From Diprion similis (Eukaryota > Arthropoda > Insecta > Hymenoptera > Diprionidae), in assembly GCF_021155765.1 (NCBI RefSeq), contig NC_060115.1, forward strand, positions 3,534,001-3,598,000: DNA of 64,000 nucleotides. Reading direction: 5' to 3'. The stretch's first letter is position 1. The number at the start of each line of letters is the position of its first letter. Under the pieces are notes generated by a model. The model did not search any database. It was given only the letters and a program-made list of their open reading frames with translations, and was not told the DNA's origin. Shown piece after piece: positions 1 through 12,996 of this stretch. The position numbers and the translations under genes are program-made.

Positions 1-496
1 AGAGATTCTCAACTTCATAGTGGTTTATGAATTTTTTTTTGTTCTTTTTCGGAGGTAGCGTTTAAGTATATGTAATGGCGTTTTAATGAGGTGCATTGAG
101 TGCTGATATCTATTAAGCCAACTAAAGGCACATTGCACCAATGTTTTTAAAGCTCAATTCTATTCTCCCTCTTGAAACTAGTCTACAATTTATCATTTTA
201 TCGGCAGTTTGAAGAAGACGAACTAAATGTGATACCTCAAAGTGATCGCGTGCCAATTTCTGTTAATGTACCTCCCTAAAAAGTCCTATCCCTACAACGA
301 CTGATGATCTATTGAGGATACATTATTACAGAACATCTTTGTAATTGAGTAGGCAACAGAAGTTAGCAAATATTCGATCAGTTCCATACCTGAATCAAGT
401 TAAGCAAAAGCCATCTATAGCCTAAGGGATCACTTTTCATGTAAATAGTAAGTACTGAATATTGTGCATAATTCTTACATTATCACTTTTAGCTAC
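1..496 (-). other. Intron of the MADD gene
   Basis: This follows the donor after the last visible MADD exon (CAA|GTAGCT on the minus strand, donor at 495-496). It is AT-rich with no long frame. I see no further MADD exon, so the rest of the gene lies left of the window. A small exon could be missed by eye. Confidence 0.6.
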
Positions 497-3400
497 TTGC
501 GAACCCTCTTGAATCCTTGGATTTAATTCAAGCTCGGAATCCCTGTTGAAACTGGGGCTGCTCAGATCACTGTGACTTGATGACGTACTTAGTGGACTTC
601 CAGGTCTGGTAGGGGGATCGTCGTCGGCACCAGGGTATTGTAAAGAACTAGGGGGATTGTAGACATTCTTTGGATCAACTGAAAGAGACATAGGTTGTGG
701 CTGCGTTGCTTGAGGGCAATGGTAGCCTGAAATTTGGAAAAACGGTATGAGTACAGATGATGAATAAACGTTTTCAATTTCTCAGCCAAGTGGCAAATTT
801 CATTTACTAAGAAATAGATTTCAACTTACTGGGTGAAAGATCAGAAGATACCATTTCCGATACGAAATCGCTAAGTGAAGAGTAAGACGAACTGGTACTA
901 TCGGCTCCCTCGGAGTCAGATCCACTTTCGTCTGTTGGCTGATTTTCAAGTTGTTGTAAAGTTCTCATCGCTGCAGCTAAGGATCCGTTTGAATCCCAGA
1001 TGGGAAAATATATTGGCTCTAAGCTGGGAGCGTACCAACGTGGTTTGTCGCCAATTTGAGTCGGGTCGAATACACCTGTGTGGACTCTCAGGAAAGCCAC
1101 ATTACTTGGAGTGAGCGACCACTCTGCTAGGAATTCGACTGCCTGCGTCCTTGCAAATTTATTCAAAAAGCTGCTGGTTCTCGGTCTTGATCTTAGGAAC
1201 GAATTAATTTGAAAGGCTACTACCGGCCTTGGATAGAGTCTCAAGGTTCTTGTGTGTTCGCTGAAGTTTGCCAAGAGGTTTTGAGAGTTGAAAAAGCGGA
1301 CCATAGCAACACGAGTTGCCACATCAACGGAATCAACATCGTTTCCGTAGATAAATGGATTGAAACCAGGTGACGGATGAGGGGTTTGTTTTTGAGTCGA
1401 AGTTGGACTCATTGAAGGAGTTAGTGACGTGCGATGTGGACTGGATGTGGATGGCGTTCCAGGGGAATTCGCAGCACTATGTTGACTGTGCATACTATAG
1501 TCCATGCTGGGTCGATGCCGAGCGGAAGAAACACTGCAAAATTAAATAATTAGTTATGATATCCGCTATTGGCTGCATTTCAATATAAATCAAACACACC
1601 TTAAAGTTGAGTGATGCGACGCCGAACTTTCTCTTCTACTAGGTGACTGCATCAAAGGTTGTGGTAACGCATGCTGTGGGGAAGGCTGTTGTGGTTGCGG
1701 TGTTACTAAGCTGCCCATTGCCTGAACAACAAATAGCATCTAAGTCTTTTTCATAGATTTTAAGTAAGAAGTTGAGTTACTAATTCACATTCAAAGAGTC
1801 GTGTTAGTTATTTGAATTTGATCAGTTACATGCTTCGTGCATAAAAAGATACTATATAGAGTATTTACACCAGCTCCAACTTGGTCCATGAGTTGCATTG
1901 CCTTCAGAAACACACGGTGCAGCAGAAAATTTGAAAAATTCATACAGAATTAGTGCCGATAGATAGAAACATAGATTTGATACACATTAAAGGCAGATAG
2001 TCGTGACAGAGAAATAAATTGCTTTTCATTTTGTCAATTTTGACGAAATTTTAACGCGTGCAGTTTACTTGTTTCTACTAACCTGTTTCAGATGATTTTT
2101 TAAAATAGTACCCTCCGGTTCAGGCAGCGGAGGTAACGTATCACCAAAGCCACTAGGTGGTGTAATTTTATTGCTGTCCAAGTCAACGAGCCAGATATCA
2201 TCGGGCATTCTGAAATTCTTTTTGTATAGTAGAAAAGTTGCCGGAATACCAATAACAAACGGTGTGGGAGCCAGCAGCAGTTGCTCTGCACAGCTCATAC
2301 ACGTCGGAAGCAATGGGATTGCAGGAAACATATATTCCAGTGGATAGATCATTGTAACAAATGCCATGACTGACATTGACAAGGCGTTATAATCTCGGGA
2401 TTGTAGCACAAGCTGGAAAAGTAATGAATAATTTTCATTCAACAATAGCAGCAAAATATGAAAGAGACTCAAATTATTAGCACTAGGCATTCATAATAAA
2501 TTTATTATAGTCACCTTATGTTCAAGCAAAATCAGCGTTAGAACTTTCAAACATATGTCAACACCTAACAATTCCAAGGGAAGATGAAGCGGAAAGTCGA
2601 CCAATGAAAACCTGGTGTGATCAGGTAGGGCAAAGCAGAGCGGCGGTTGTAACGACGGAGAGAGTATTTCAACTTCTACTCTAGTTTTTCCAGGAACAGG
2701 AACAGGGGCACTTAGTAGTCGCAGAATCCACGTTTCGATTTCTCTGACATCATGAAGTACAATTGACGGAGTGCCTTCAAGAGCCTGACTTGTCAACGCG
2801 CTCCATACCGTGTCTCTGCAGGTGATGCGAAAGTTGCATTGTTTCACATTGAATAAATCAAAAAAGTAAAGTGAATGTTGGCTAATCCTACCTGTTAACT
2901 TGTCTCGAGGCTCCCACCCTCCTCGGGGAAGAGCTTTCATTGCAGGCGTCGATGATTTTTTTCAGAACAAACAAGCATTCTCGAAATATTGAGAAAAACG
3001 GATGATGAGAGATTATACAGAGCGACGTCAAAGAATGATTCCTCACACGCTGAAAGAAGATATAGGAAAATTCAAATACCAACACATTTCCTTGGGTGCA
3101 CAGCTAGCGAGTCTCTTGCACTTTGTTGCTGACCCACCTGACGTTTTCGAGAAGCTCTGGGTGAAGGAGAATGGCTGCCTCCACTTTCGCTGTCTCCACT
3201 TGGTGCAGTGACACCGAGTCTTGGGGCATGAGGTGCATGTGGTGTGTCCGAGTCTCTCCTGCTGGGGCAGTCCCTTTCAGAGTCACTTGGTCCTACCGCA
3301 CTGCTCCTATAGTCGCTATAAAGAACAGCTCTAGATATACAGTCGTATAGTCACAGAATAAAAAACATTAAACAAAGTGCCCAGCTAGAGTACAGCACAT

Positions 3401-4833
3401 ACATACAATATACTTTGTGTCGTATTGTATGATAAATAAAATGCCATTGCACCTAGAAAATGCAGAGTCTGAACTTTTCTCCATGCTTTTTCTCCAGCTT
3501 TCGCGACGAAAAGTTGTACTGTGCCTATCCCTCCTGCCTGTCACCCCTCCGCCCGTACTTCCGCCGCGTTCTATAGGTCGGTAGAAATTTACACATATTC
3601 CGTAACGTGTTTTTCCTGTGGGAACATAATCATCCTAATTTATTCATTGTTTCTATACATATTTCAACATGTCCTAAAAATTACAGAAATTATGGAAATG
3701 ACAATTAGATTCACAAATATAGCTTCAATGCTAGATGGGCGGATGTAAGCGCGCATATCGTTTTTTAGCGTCAAGGCTCTCGGTAAACGAAAAAAGATTA
3801 AAACGTGTTTGAACGGATTCGCTATAATGATAGGCCTATTCGAATTTTACAAGGAAACTGATTCGACGAACTGAAAATCAATTGGAATTACTTGTTTCAT
3901 TGTTTTGTCTGTACTACGGATTTGGGATCTTTTAATTTCTTGCTGTTAAATCCACTTGGAATGTGGAATTGTAATAATGAATCTACTATGGAATATAAGG
4001 TAGAAAATAAGATGAAATATTCCAGGTGAATTCACGTTTGTACACAATAATCGAATACCAATGAATAGAGACGGAATCGTGTACTACAGATTGGATAAAA
4101 TTGAAATTGCGGTAGAATTCAAACATGAAAAAGTTCGACGAAATCAAACCGCCGACTTATAAGTTGAAAACGATAAAACTATAGATTTGGTTTGACTTTC
4201 GCATTATGCAATATGTTTTCTTGTGAAATTCGGATTGTCAAGTGTCAGATCAAATTCCTTTTAATGATTTCTCGCTTACTGAGGTGACTCATGTGGATGC
4301 AGGATTTTCATCATTGCATCTGAATGTTGCTAATACTGACCAGAATCCTTGTCGGTAAGTGTGAAGGTGAAGGAAGTAGCCTCTCGCAAGACTGTACGTT
4401 TAGGTCCAACGCTACTACAGCCCTCGGGTTGACAAAAGTAAACCATATCAAGGGGTAGTGGAAAATCCTTGTGATCTTCCACAGGATATCTGCGTAGTAG
4501 CTCTGGTACCTGAAGTCGTATATATTGACAGAATTTAGGGATGACCGTGATATTTCATTGCCAAATCGTCAAACTTCCTTACTAGCATCCGTCTTAAAAA
4601 TCTCTATACAAGTACGTTATATGTAAAAATTTAAAAAACCCATGGAAATTCAGGTTAGATTTTTATCAAAGCATTTAAATATTTTTTATAGGTAAGATTT
4701 TGTAACGCAGGCGATGGTGCAGAAGTCTTTATATTACCTGAACGGGCTGTCGAGAAGCCGATGGTGGTCTTGCCCCCACAATGGCCAGGTAATCAACCAG
4801 GCGAGGGCACAGAAATTTCTTTTGTATATCCAT
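497..4833 (-). CDS. Rab3-GEF (MADD): Rab3 guanine-nucleotide exchange factor / MADD (DENN domain), 5' part, partial
   Basis: Exons in transcript order: 4738-4833, 4341-4509, 3453-3615, 3138-3315, 2892-3049, 2515-2815, 2083-2412, 1600-1721, 830-1533, 497-726. All have GT/AG borders and compatible phases, giving 817 codons open at the left edge. MADD proteins activate Rab3/Rab27 on synaptic and secretory vesicles. The start ([16 protein letters not shown]) matches the family N terminus. The uDENN part follows (residues ~1-145, with [12 protein letters not shown]), then a Ser/Arg linker. The cDENN part (~205-465) includes [27 protein letters not shown] and [13 protein letters not shown] Ser/Pro/Gln-rich stretch (~466-560) leads to dDENN (~564-690), starting [14 protein letters not shown]. 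After that the chain is acidic and Ser-rich. The C-terminal death-domain-like half lies beyond base 1. The family assignment is firm from several distinctive blocks. Individual borders are hand-called, and the Ser/Pro-rich exon 1600-1721 is the least certain. Confidence 0.93.
1881..1901 (-). other. Possible 7-codon microexon of MADD
   Basis: Within the intron between MADD exons 2083-2412 and 1600-1721, the minus strand has an AG acceptor followed by GCAATG. A 21-nt in-frame block encodes AMQLMDQ and ends at a possible GT donor. Including it would insert seven residues after LKQ without shifting frame. A second GT ten bases on would give 31 nt and create a downstream stop. The following constitutive exon also begins GCAATG. 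There is no independent support, so this may be chance. Confidence 0.25.
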
Positions 4834-7800
4834 TTCTGTGTATATAGAAAGCGTTGTCACCGACGTATGTAAGTGGTGAACATCATTCGAGCTTTGTGGT
4901 TTAAGTCAAGCTTGTCTCTTAATCGAACCCTCATTATGTCATTTTTCCGCGAAAATCTCTATAATTCCTGAAAAATATTTATAATAACATGTTTTATGGC
5001 ACCAAACATCCTGAAAATAGCACGAATAATTTTTATGCACAAATGCCACCTCACAATTAGATATTATAGCGTATTTTCAAAACACGCAATAGATGCTGAG
5101 TTTAATCTCATCGTCACAATCTTCCGAATCCCCTTCGTCAACTACTTTATTCCTTAATATTGTTGATATATTTCACGCCACGACGAGACATTGTTCAGGG
5201 TAAAAAGACTCTAATCTTGAGGTATTTTGTTCTATTCAACTCTATGGGCAGTTTTATACGCGAGTCGGAGGCGCGGTTGAACAGTTCTACTCTTCATTGA
5301 ACGCAAAATCGATGGAAAGGACGTAATCTTCCACGAACCACCCCACCTATGCGGCCTCCAATATTCTGCGTCTGCGTCCACGGATTTCGCGACTAAAAAA
5401 TATGTGCCTACCCTACGCTATTATTACTATACCTATATACTTGAGACAAAAAGTCGACAGTCTTTTAATTGTAAAGCAGATAAAACGACCAGATCATTTA
5501 TTTCGTAACCTACTTACTTAATTCTTCGTCAAAAGAATTCACGAATTAAGAAAATTATTATTATCATATAACGTTGCTCACCCTTCGACATGTAAGAATA
5601 GCAATTACGATTTTCAATATGTAACAACGGTTGAACGATTATACAATGAGTTTCGCTAACGCAAAGCTCGTCGGTTGAATAAAATTCTTATACGAATTAC
5701 GAAATGCTCTTTCTAGGCGGTGGGGAAAAATAATTTTCATACAAACATGACCACTGCTCTATAAATCTAAATATATATGCCCGTGAAATATTTTCTTACG
5801 TAACGTATGGTCTCATAAGGAATATACTTGAAAGGCAGATTTTTCCCCGTTCAGCATGTATCAAAACGGGGGCAAGTTTCGCACCTTTTTCGGAATATCC
5901 CGAGGCGAAACGGGACGGGGTTTAGAAGGGCTGCAGAAAAGAGTGGAGAATGCGGAGCAAATGGTTGAGGAGGGGTGGAAGAGAAGGGCCAAGGCCACGG
6001 TATCCAGCCAGTTGCCTGAAAATTCGGCTCAATCTCAGAGGGGTTGCTGCAAGTTACCGGATCCCGGGGAATGGGTCTCGATTCCCCTTCTCCCGTTCGC
6101 GATCCCGGAGCATTTTAGCAGGGTCGAACAGACTTCACCGCTGGCCCGAAACTCTGAATGCAAACTCGCAAGTTGGGAATGCTGAATTAAATTATCTCGT
6201 ATTTAAATCCGTAATTTCAGTGAGCTTTGACTTGGTTTTCCGTTCATTTTCCGTTCATTTCGGCAACTCTGACGAAAACGATCGTAGACTTCATATTCAA
6301 ACATGGCCAATTTCCCAGTTTTTGTTCTGTATGGTCTAAGCTTACGACGGAGCAAGCTTCGCAAGAGTTCAACGTGAGTGGAAACAGCCCGACGCCATGT
6401 CGGTCGGCCGTTCGATCCGATACTAATTTTACTACTTATTCATAGCGCAGACACTGAACGATCTGCGACGCCACAAGGGTGATTTACTCGATGGAATATC
6501 GCTTTATATTGTGGGAAACAAACGCTCGTTCATCACGATAACCTTGCGAACTCTGATTAGTATTTTGCCGAATTAATTGAATAAGGTAAGACTGGATTTA
6601 TAGAGCGAAAATAGCGAAATGTATCATTAATTTCGTTTAGCGACTACTTTGGGTTGTCGATTTCGTTTGCACGAATTAACCGAAACTTATCTGGCATTCA
6701 AATCTCGTTGTGTGAAGGATGATTTGTATTTTCATTCAGCGCAAGTCTACAAACTTTTCAGCCCTTTTGTCACGTGGAAGAACAATTAGTCGGACGAAAT
6801 ATGAACTGTTGTGTTTTCGCTCGGCCCTCTCTCAACCCCTAGAGCCTTTTGACCTCTATTCTCCGCTAGCGCTGGGTATAATCTTGAGACATTAAATGTG
6901 ATCTTGACCTGGATTTATGATTCCATTAGCATCGCTCGGAGTGAAATGCCGATGTGGGTCAACATCAGGCTTTCCATTAACAACCCCTGTCAGGGACTGC
7001 TCAAAACTCTCGTGCAAGAGTTTTAAAGAATATTCTCTATAAACTGCGCAAATTTCCTGTTACTGAAATGTTCAAGGTAACAACGATTCAAAGTGCCAAG
7101 AAATCATTATACTCGTTTAAAAAATCACAGTCTTGTGAGTATGGATGATAAAAGTATAGTCACAGAAGAAAATTACATGCGTATCAACAACTGACGTGTT
7201 ACCAAAATCGTAAGTCTCTTGATACATATGTTGTCACGAAGATCGATTATTCGCGATTACAAATGCACGGATAAAACAAATTGGCCCAATTCAATTGGAT
7301 AGTCACTGCTGCTCATCTCCTGATATTATGTATAATAAATAATTGACACCTGTGCATACGAAATGCGTGAAAACACATGATACGGTTCTACCATAGACTG
7401 GTACTACATGTGGCGCCAATGTAGTATACATTATGCGAATGCGTGTAGGTGTTTTATACATATACATATACTATGGAAGACGGATTATATCATTATCGGC
7501 TGGGATGGCGAACTATATAGTGCGAAATGCACAAAGACGCACGAGTGTATAAATTACAATAAATAAGCCGTTGTAATAGAACTGGTGAAACTATGCGTAA
7601 ATGTACATCAGCAGAAAGTAAGTTATACATATAACGACATAGATTACAGCTGCATAAGTTACAGGATCTACGAACGTTGGTTGATTACAAACATCACCGT
7701 CAACCACATTTGATAAGAAAACTTGAAAGAAACATACGAGGGTACAACTATAACAATCCGCGAGCAACGGAAGGCTGAAAAATCGTCAATACTGTTATCC

Positions 7801-9126
7801 GTCCTGTCGCGACGACGCGCTATCAGTGGCAGCTTTATCCGCGGATGAAAAACCGAGATCTGTAATTGTTCCTGCGGGACTTAACAACAAGCGAATAATT
7901 GATTGGTCCATTTTAACTTACGATAACTCTGCGGAAACGGTTGGGTATAACGAACATGGCGGGTCACAATCAGCCGCGTTGAATCGTCCGCAGCTGCGCC
8001 AACGTGACCATCCCAGTCGGTGGCTCGAGCAACACTGGAACTGAAATACTGAATACATACGGTGAATAGGCACCCACGAACTACGACGGCGCGTGGAAAA
8101 CGTTCGCCGTTTTCCTCCCGCTTCTCGGCCCTTCGTCCTCGCGCCCCCGTCGTCGTCCGTCGCTTGAGAACCTGGCTGGATCAATACCTCGGCGAAGAGC
8201 AAAAACGAGAGCAAGAGGAACAGCGGGAGCAGCTTTCGGTGTCGGAGAGAAGATAGAGGATGAGAGTAGATTGATGTGCCTGTAGCTGTAGCTGTAGCTT
8301 TACTTCGGATATACAGCCACAGCTACACTTGTCTAGGGTGCGAGGTAGAGCACGAAGAATTCGAGAGCGAGTCTCTCCGACATTGATGCCTGTATGTTCA
8401 CCCATGTGTGGGTGAAGAGACTGTTATTTAGAGACATGCACCTTGTTACGAGACCCATTTACTCCTCGTACTCACACACTTACGCACTACGAGCTTTTTG
8501 CGCACATGATCGTATGCTTGCGTTCCCCTGCAAGTACGGGGTGATAGGTGTCGTCTTGCTTCGACGCCTCCACCCCCCAAACTTGTGTAATTTCATTTGA
8601 CGCGTTCAAACAACTATACGCAAGGTTTATATTATGTATAGGTATCGGGTATGACGGAGTTATTACGAGGCTGCTGCAGACATCTCCGACGATATAATCA
8701 ACCTGTGTGGAGAAAAAACCAATTGCTGACTTGGTAATTCAACTCTTGATGCGAAAAAAATTATTCCATCTTACACGGGTTTAATTAACTATTTGTATAT
8801 GTATATACAACGCTTTTTTAAGACTGTATTATAGACTGCTGCGTAGTTGCATGACTCATTTAGACTCTAAAACAATTTAGAGATCTTAATTTCGAAGCGG
8901 GATTGTGGATAAATTTTCAAGTTCAATGCGTGTGTTCACTTTTTATCCAAAACCGCGTCTAGACGCCGTCCGTTTAAACGCATACTTAATCGAGGTGCTG
9001 CCGAGTGAGAGCTAGAACTGATCGTGGGTGAAATTTGATGTGGATAAAAAGTCCGCATGTCAAAAATCGTTCAATTGACGGAAGGATTTTCATTTATTGC
9101 TAATACATTTATTTGTTCATCGTCTG
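4834..9126. other. Gene-free upstream region of MADD
   Basis: No frame here resembles a known protein. GC-richer patches lie at 5845-6180 and 7960-8260. The second holds CpG-dense, pyrimidine-rich sequence and could be an untranslated first exon or promoter of MADD on the minus strand, but no splice or initiator signal settles this. A six-base CTGTAG repeat with its inverse nearby (8283-8325) can form a small hairpin. The rest is AT-rich spacer. Confidence 0.4.
5251..5258 (-). promoter_or_regulatory. TATA-box-like element upstream of MADD
   Basis: TATAAAAC reads on the minus strand about 420 nt upstream of the MADD start codon, preceded by a short GC-rich stretch (5260-5300). This fits a core promoter with transcription starting near 5225-5230. 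I see no clear initiator, and AT-rich DNA gives many chance matches. Confidence 0.25.
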
Positions 9127-9128
9127 AC

Positions 9129-9561
9129 GGGGTTCGTACGCACAGGGAAAACCGGAAAGACTCGAGGAATTTATTACAGCAGGGAAAAGTCAGGGAATTT
9201 CGAAAATAACATTGAAATTTTGGGTCTTTCGAAGAAATAAATTTGTTTTTATACAAAGTTTCATCGATTTTAAGGGGCACAGAATCGCACTTGAAACTTA
9301 AAATGTATATTACTTAATTAATACCAAACCTTCATTCGTTGTTTTCTAACAAAAAGTTGTGGGCTGTTTTTTGTAAATTGATAGTCAAACAGTAAAGTAA
9401 TTATTACTAGATAATATTTAAGGTATTAGTATTGATGTGTAAAAGAATTGTCATTAATTAAAGGCATATTTCTTGAAAGTTAACTAAAAGAATATCTTTT
9501 TTTAGGCTTAAATACCTGGAAAAGTCGGGGAATTTCAGATTCCATAAAGCGTACGAACCTT
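9129..9561. mobile_element. Non-autonomous transposon with GGTTCGTACGC inverted ends
   Basis: The left end carries GGTTCGTACGC (9131-9141) and the right end the exact inverse GCGTACGAACC (9549-9559). Both are followed inward by GGAAA/GGAATTT-type runs characteristic of short repeats sharing this end. It has no coding capacity. A clear target-site duplication is not visible, so the superfamily (perhaps hAT-like) is open. Confidence 0.55.
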
Positions 9562-9868
9562 GTTCGATATCCGTAAAGAAACGTTAATAACGAAGGTGCT
9601 ACAAGCTTTTCTTAGAAGATTTTGCGTACAATAGCGAATTCCGACGAGGCACCTGAGAACGCTTCTTCACTTTATATATGCTGTCTGTTTATATCATAAG
9701 AGACCTGTCTGTCCTTTTCATTGCGGAATCGATAGGCTGAAAATAATTTTCTGAGTATTTTGCTCTACAGTGTAATAAAAAGTATCAAGCTATTTACTTC
9801 TCAAGAAAATTGACGTTTCTATCACAATTGCGATGATTCATTAGTACGGGAGGGTGTTAATTTTTCAA

Positions 9869-9886
9869 CCCCCCCCCCCCCCCCCC
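9869..9886 (+). repeat. Poly-C tract (18 C)
   Basis: An uninterrupted run of 18 C in otherwise AT-rich DNA. The exact length may be unreliable. Confidence 0.9.
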
Positions 9887-11003
9887 AAAAAGCCACAAAA
9901 AATGTCCAACAAATTTATCTTACGAATTTGGCAAGTTTTACATATTTCAAATTATAATGAGGAATTTCGAAAATTTAATAGAAGCAAAAAGTGTGCCCAA
10001 ACCAATTACGTAAATTAGATTTAGGTCTAGGTGTGAGGTAAGAAAGTTAGGAGGGAACTCAAAAAGTTTATGTGTCAAATAATAAACTTGAGACGCTATA
10101 TAGCAGACGGGTAGGTAGTAAAAAGTAATGGAATTAAAGGAACGGCCGACGCGCAGACAAGTGATGAAAATTCACGATTTACTATTCTCCGTAGTAGAAC
10201 AATAAAATTATCATATGTACAATGTTTTTTACAAACATTTTACTCCAGGGATCATTAACGTTAATCAGAAACGTACCGGAAAAAACACGAGTGCATGCAT
10301 AGTTGGTTAATATGAACAAAAATCAAAATGGGTTTCCATATTGACCATATTTTTAAAAAATTTCGTATTAAACTTCTCATAAAAACTTCAGTGGAATAAC
10401 AGAGAGTGATACGTAAATTTTTTTTTATCATTAATAATGCCAATATAAGATGATACACAATTTTTCTCGATCATCCAATTTGTACCAAAGGTACAGTTTG
10501 AGAATATTCTAGAAATAAAATTGTACTTAAAAATTCGAGTGATACTTGAAAATAATAATCGATGTAAGGAGCTGCAAAATAAGCGGCTGTTAGCTTCAAT
10601 TTAGCATGCTGTTTCAAACATATATCGTATCGTCATGCACAAGGTGTTATATATTACCATGCATTTTAAAAAAAAACTTCTTTCAAACGGGTAAAATAAA
10701 AACAGTAAACGCTAATTTTTATACACCGGTCACAACATTTATTTACCCCAACGGTATAGTTAACATTCATGCTTAAGTTCAGATAAAACGGGGCAAACTT
10801 GTGGTATTTATATTTGAGTTAATACACATTAACCTGAACGAGTCCTGACCTAGATCATCTTTCAATCGGCTGATAATTTTTTATGTTTTAAATTATGTCG
10901 TATAGTTGCAAGCTTAAGAAAAATTGTTAGCCGAATCAGAGACGATGATTCAGTCAGTCAGGAAGCATTTGAGTTACGACAGATTACCACATATGTACAT
11001 CTA
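9887..11003. other. AT-rich spacer without recognised features
   Basis: No conserved frame was seen on either strand. TTTATT at 10738-10743 would read as AATAAA on the minus strand and is one of several possible polyadenylation signals for a long CEPT1 3' end. Confidence 0.4.
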
Positions 11004-11356
11004 AATTAGGATGGTCCTCAATTTGCATTCATAAAAATTTTGATCATGACGCCACTCAAATCCTTTATAAATCGTTAAAAAATAATAGGTTAAAAATTAA
11101 CTGAGAAAAAAAAACAACAACAATTAGAATCCTGCAATGAAAACAATATTGTTTTTTAGGTACATAAAATTTCCATTTATTCATGAAAATCAACCATGAA
11201 TGAAAAAAACTCAAGTTTGGTGCAGGTACACAGGTCTCTATTAATGGAGAATATCAGATTTAGAAACATGATTTTTGAACGATTTAGAACCAGTTAGTGG
11301 GGATGGAGCATCATGATGAAAATTCTGCGGAACCCAAATTAAAGACCATTCTAATT
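11004..11356. mobile_element. Foldback MITE with TTAGGATGG-type ends
   Basis: The left end (ATTAGGATGGTCCTCAATTT, from 11005) matches the inverse of the right end (ATTAGAATGGTCTTTAATTT, ending near 11355) with four differences over 20 bases. The inward flanks are also inverted copies, around ATTTTGATCATGA and its partner near 11310-11330. It has no coding capacity. The TA-rich flanks suit a TA-targeting element. Its end tips resemble those of the 612-bp family at 35834 and 46234. Confidence 0.6.
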
Positions 11357-12862
11357 ATATATATATATTCAAAGTATAATCGTTCATACATTATACGTAC
11401 AGACCAAAACTGGACCCTTTTGATAAATTTGTTATTTTAAATGTACACTAAAAATATTAGGCCCTATACGAATATTTTATATTATGGTAGGTACATGTAA
11501 TTGTATTTATAACATTTCTTAAATTCATTTCACCTAGTTTGCGTAGATTGAACAATTTATAATTAATTTTTGAAGTATTCTGATGAACTGGGTAATCAAA
11601 ATACTTCGAATTAGGTACATCCAAGACTATCCGTACATTCTATTATCTTGCTACGCGAAGGAAACGAAAAGAACCACAAAAAATGACATCAGAATACTGT
11701 AGTAATACTTGCAAAGACCAGCCATACAACTTGATAAATGGATTGTTATGCAAATTTCTTAGTTGTCGGACTGCCGTTGAATAATATAATTGAGGTGTTG
11801 GAAGGTACAAGCTGGATGACACAAGCGGCTGATACTAAAATTTAATTTCTTCTGTATAAAACTGGACTTGCTATCGGATAATCCTTACGAAAGTAGTCTT
11901 AAGGCACACGATAAATACATTTAGGTATATGGAATTTGTAGCGATGTAATTCTCATTTACATCGGTATGCCTCTCACCTACAGCCTAACTTTTTTTTTAC
12001 ATCCTCTATAAACGCTTTGTTAATATAATATAAAAGTTAATGAAAACAGTTGTTATTGCGACGATCCGTCACTTCAGTAACTTATTGTTATTACAAAACA
12101 ATGTGGTTTCTGCTTCCCATGAATTAGAGAGGCTAATTCAATAGATTCCAAATCAACGAGTAACAATATTTGATATTCTTGTGAGACATCATTTCAATTT
12201 GTGAGCATTTGATTATTGTACTAATTATAAAGTATAAATGTATATATGCTCAAGTTTGCAGTACGGAAACTACGTAATAACGGTACATTAATTATACAGT
12301 ACATACCAATGTTCATGGTTCAAATATTAACGTTGATCAACACGTTCTGAATAATTTTTAATTACAAGTTGATTAAAATTCATTTTGAGTTCAAACGATA
12401 TCACATCTACAAACAGATCTATAGTTTCCTCATAAAAATTTTTAATTCTTTTTCAATAAATTATTTCCATGTTTGTTTTATCGGAGTATTGTATTCCGAT
12501 TACTTTTTGAATGAAACGTTTGTTTGAATAAAAATTTAACGCTTTGCCATATAATAAAACATAGTAGCAAAGAACACGAAAACTATTAAATTGCAGATCG
12601 GTTATTGACAAGTGCAGCTGTAACTGCAGCGTTTCACAATTTGGTTATAAATTATCCATCGATATTGAAACATTACTGCGTCACATAACATACAGAGATG
12701 AACTTTTTTCAAACAACATTTAACGTGCTTGTGACAGCTGCATCTTTCTCTAATGTACACACTATTTGTCTTCAGAGATAGTTGGAATATCACATCTCAT
12801 CCTGAGATTGTTATTGTAGAACATCAATCACCTACTGTGATCACAAAACTAGGATCTGAATA
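11357..12862. other. AT-rich spacer or long 3' UTR of CEPT1
   Basis: No recognisable coding sequence. If the alternative last exon at 12863-12939 is real, at least part of this region is transcribed as 3' UTR on the minus strand. Confidence 0.35.
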
Positions 12863-12939
12863 TCAGAGGTTGAGGGAGGTGTCGGAGCCGTGGTGATACT
12901 CCTCGTCTAACAGGGGTTCTTGTTCCACCACCATGTGAA
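12863..12939 (-). other. Candidate alternative last coding exon of CEPT1
   Basis: The minus strand has TTTGTTCGCAG as acceptor, then two bases and 25 codons ending in TGA. The peptide is VHMVVEQEPLLDEEYHHG followed by SDTSLNL, whose first Val codon would borrow one base upstream. It is acidic and carries a dileucine-like EPLLDEE stretch, unlike the surrounding AT-rich DNA. A phase-1 donor is needed. Two exist inside the usual last exon: one after ACG G at 15455, and one after AAC G near 15411. Either would extend CEPT1 with a new tail. No other minus-strand gene lies between here and CEPT1. The coding reading is inferred from base use and frame only. Confidence 0.42.
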
Positions 12940-12970
12940 CTGCGAACAAAACTCTTCATGCATACCAAAC

Positions 12971-12996
12971 ATATGTATGTATGTATGTATATATGT
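12971..12996. repeat. (ATGT)n / AT microsatellite
   Basis: Tandem TATG units running into TA repeats, inside the putative intron upstream of the candidate terminal exon. Confidence 0.8.

Noticed and set aside
6067..6088. GGGGAAT/ATTCCCC hairpin considered as part of a tRNA
   Set aside because: No cloverleaf, anticodon arm or matching acceptor stem around it.
5856..6339. Overlapping 109- and 129-codon plus-strand frames upstream of MADD
   Set aside because: No similarity recognised, two frames compete, and there are no convincing splice partners.
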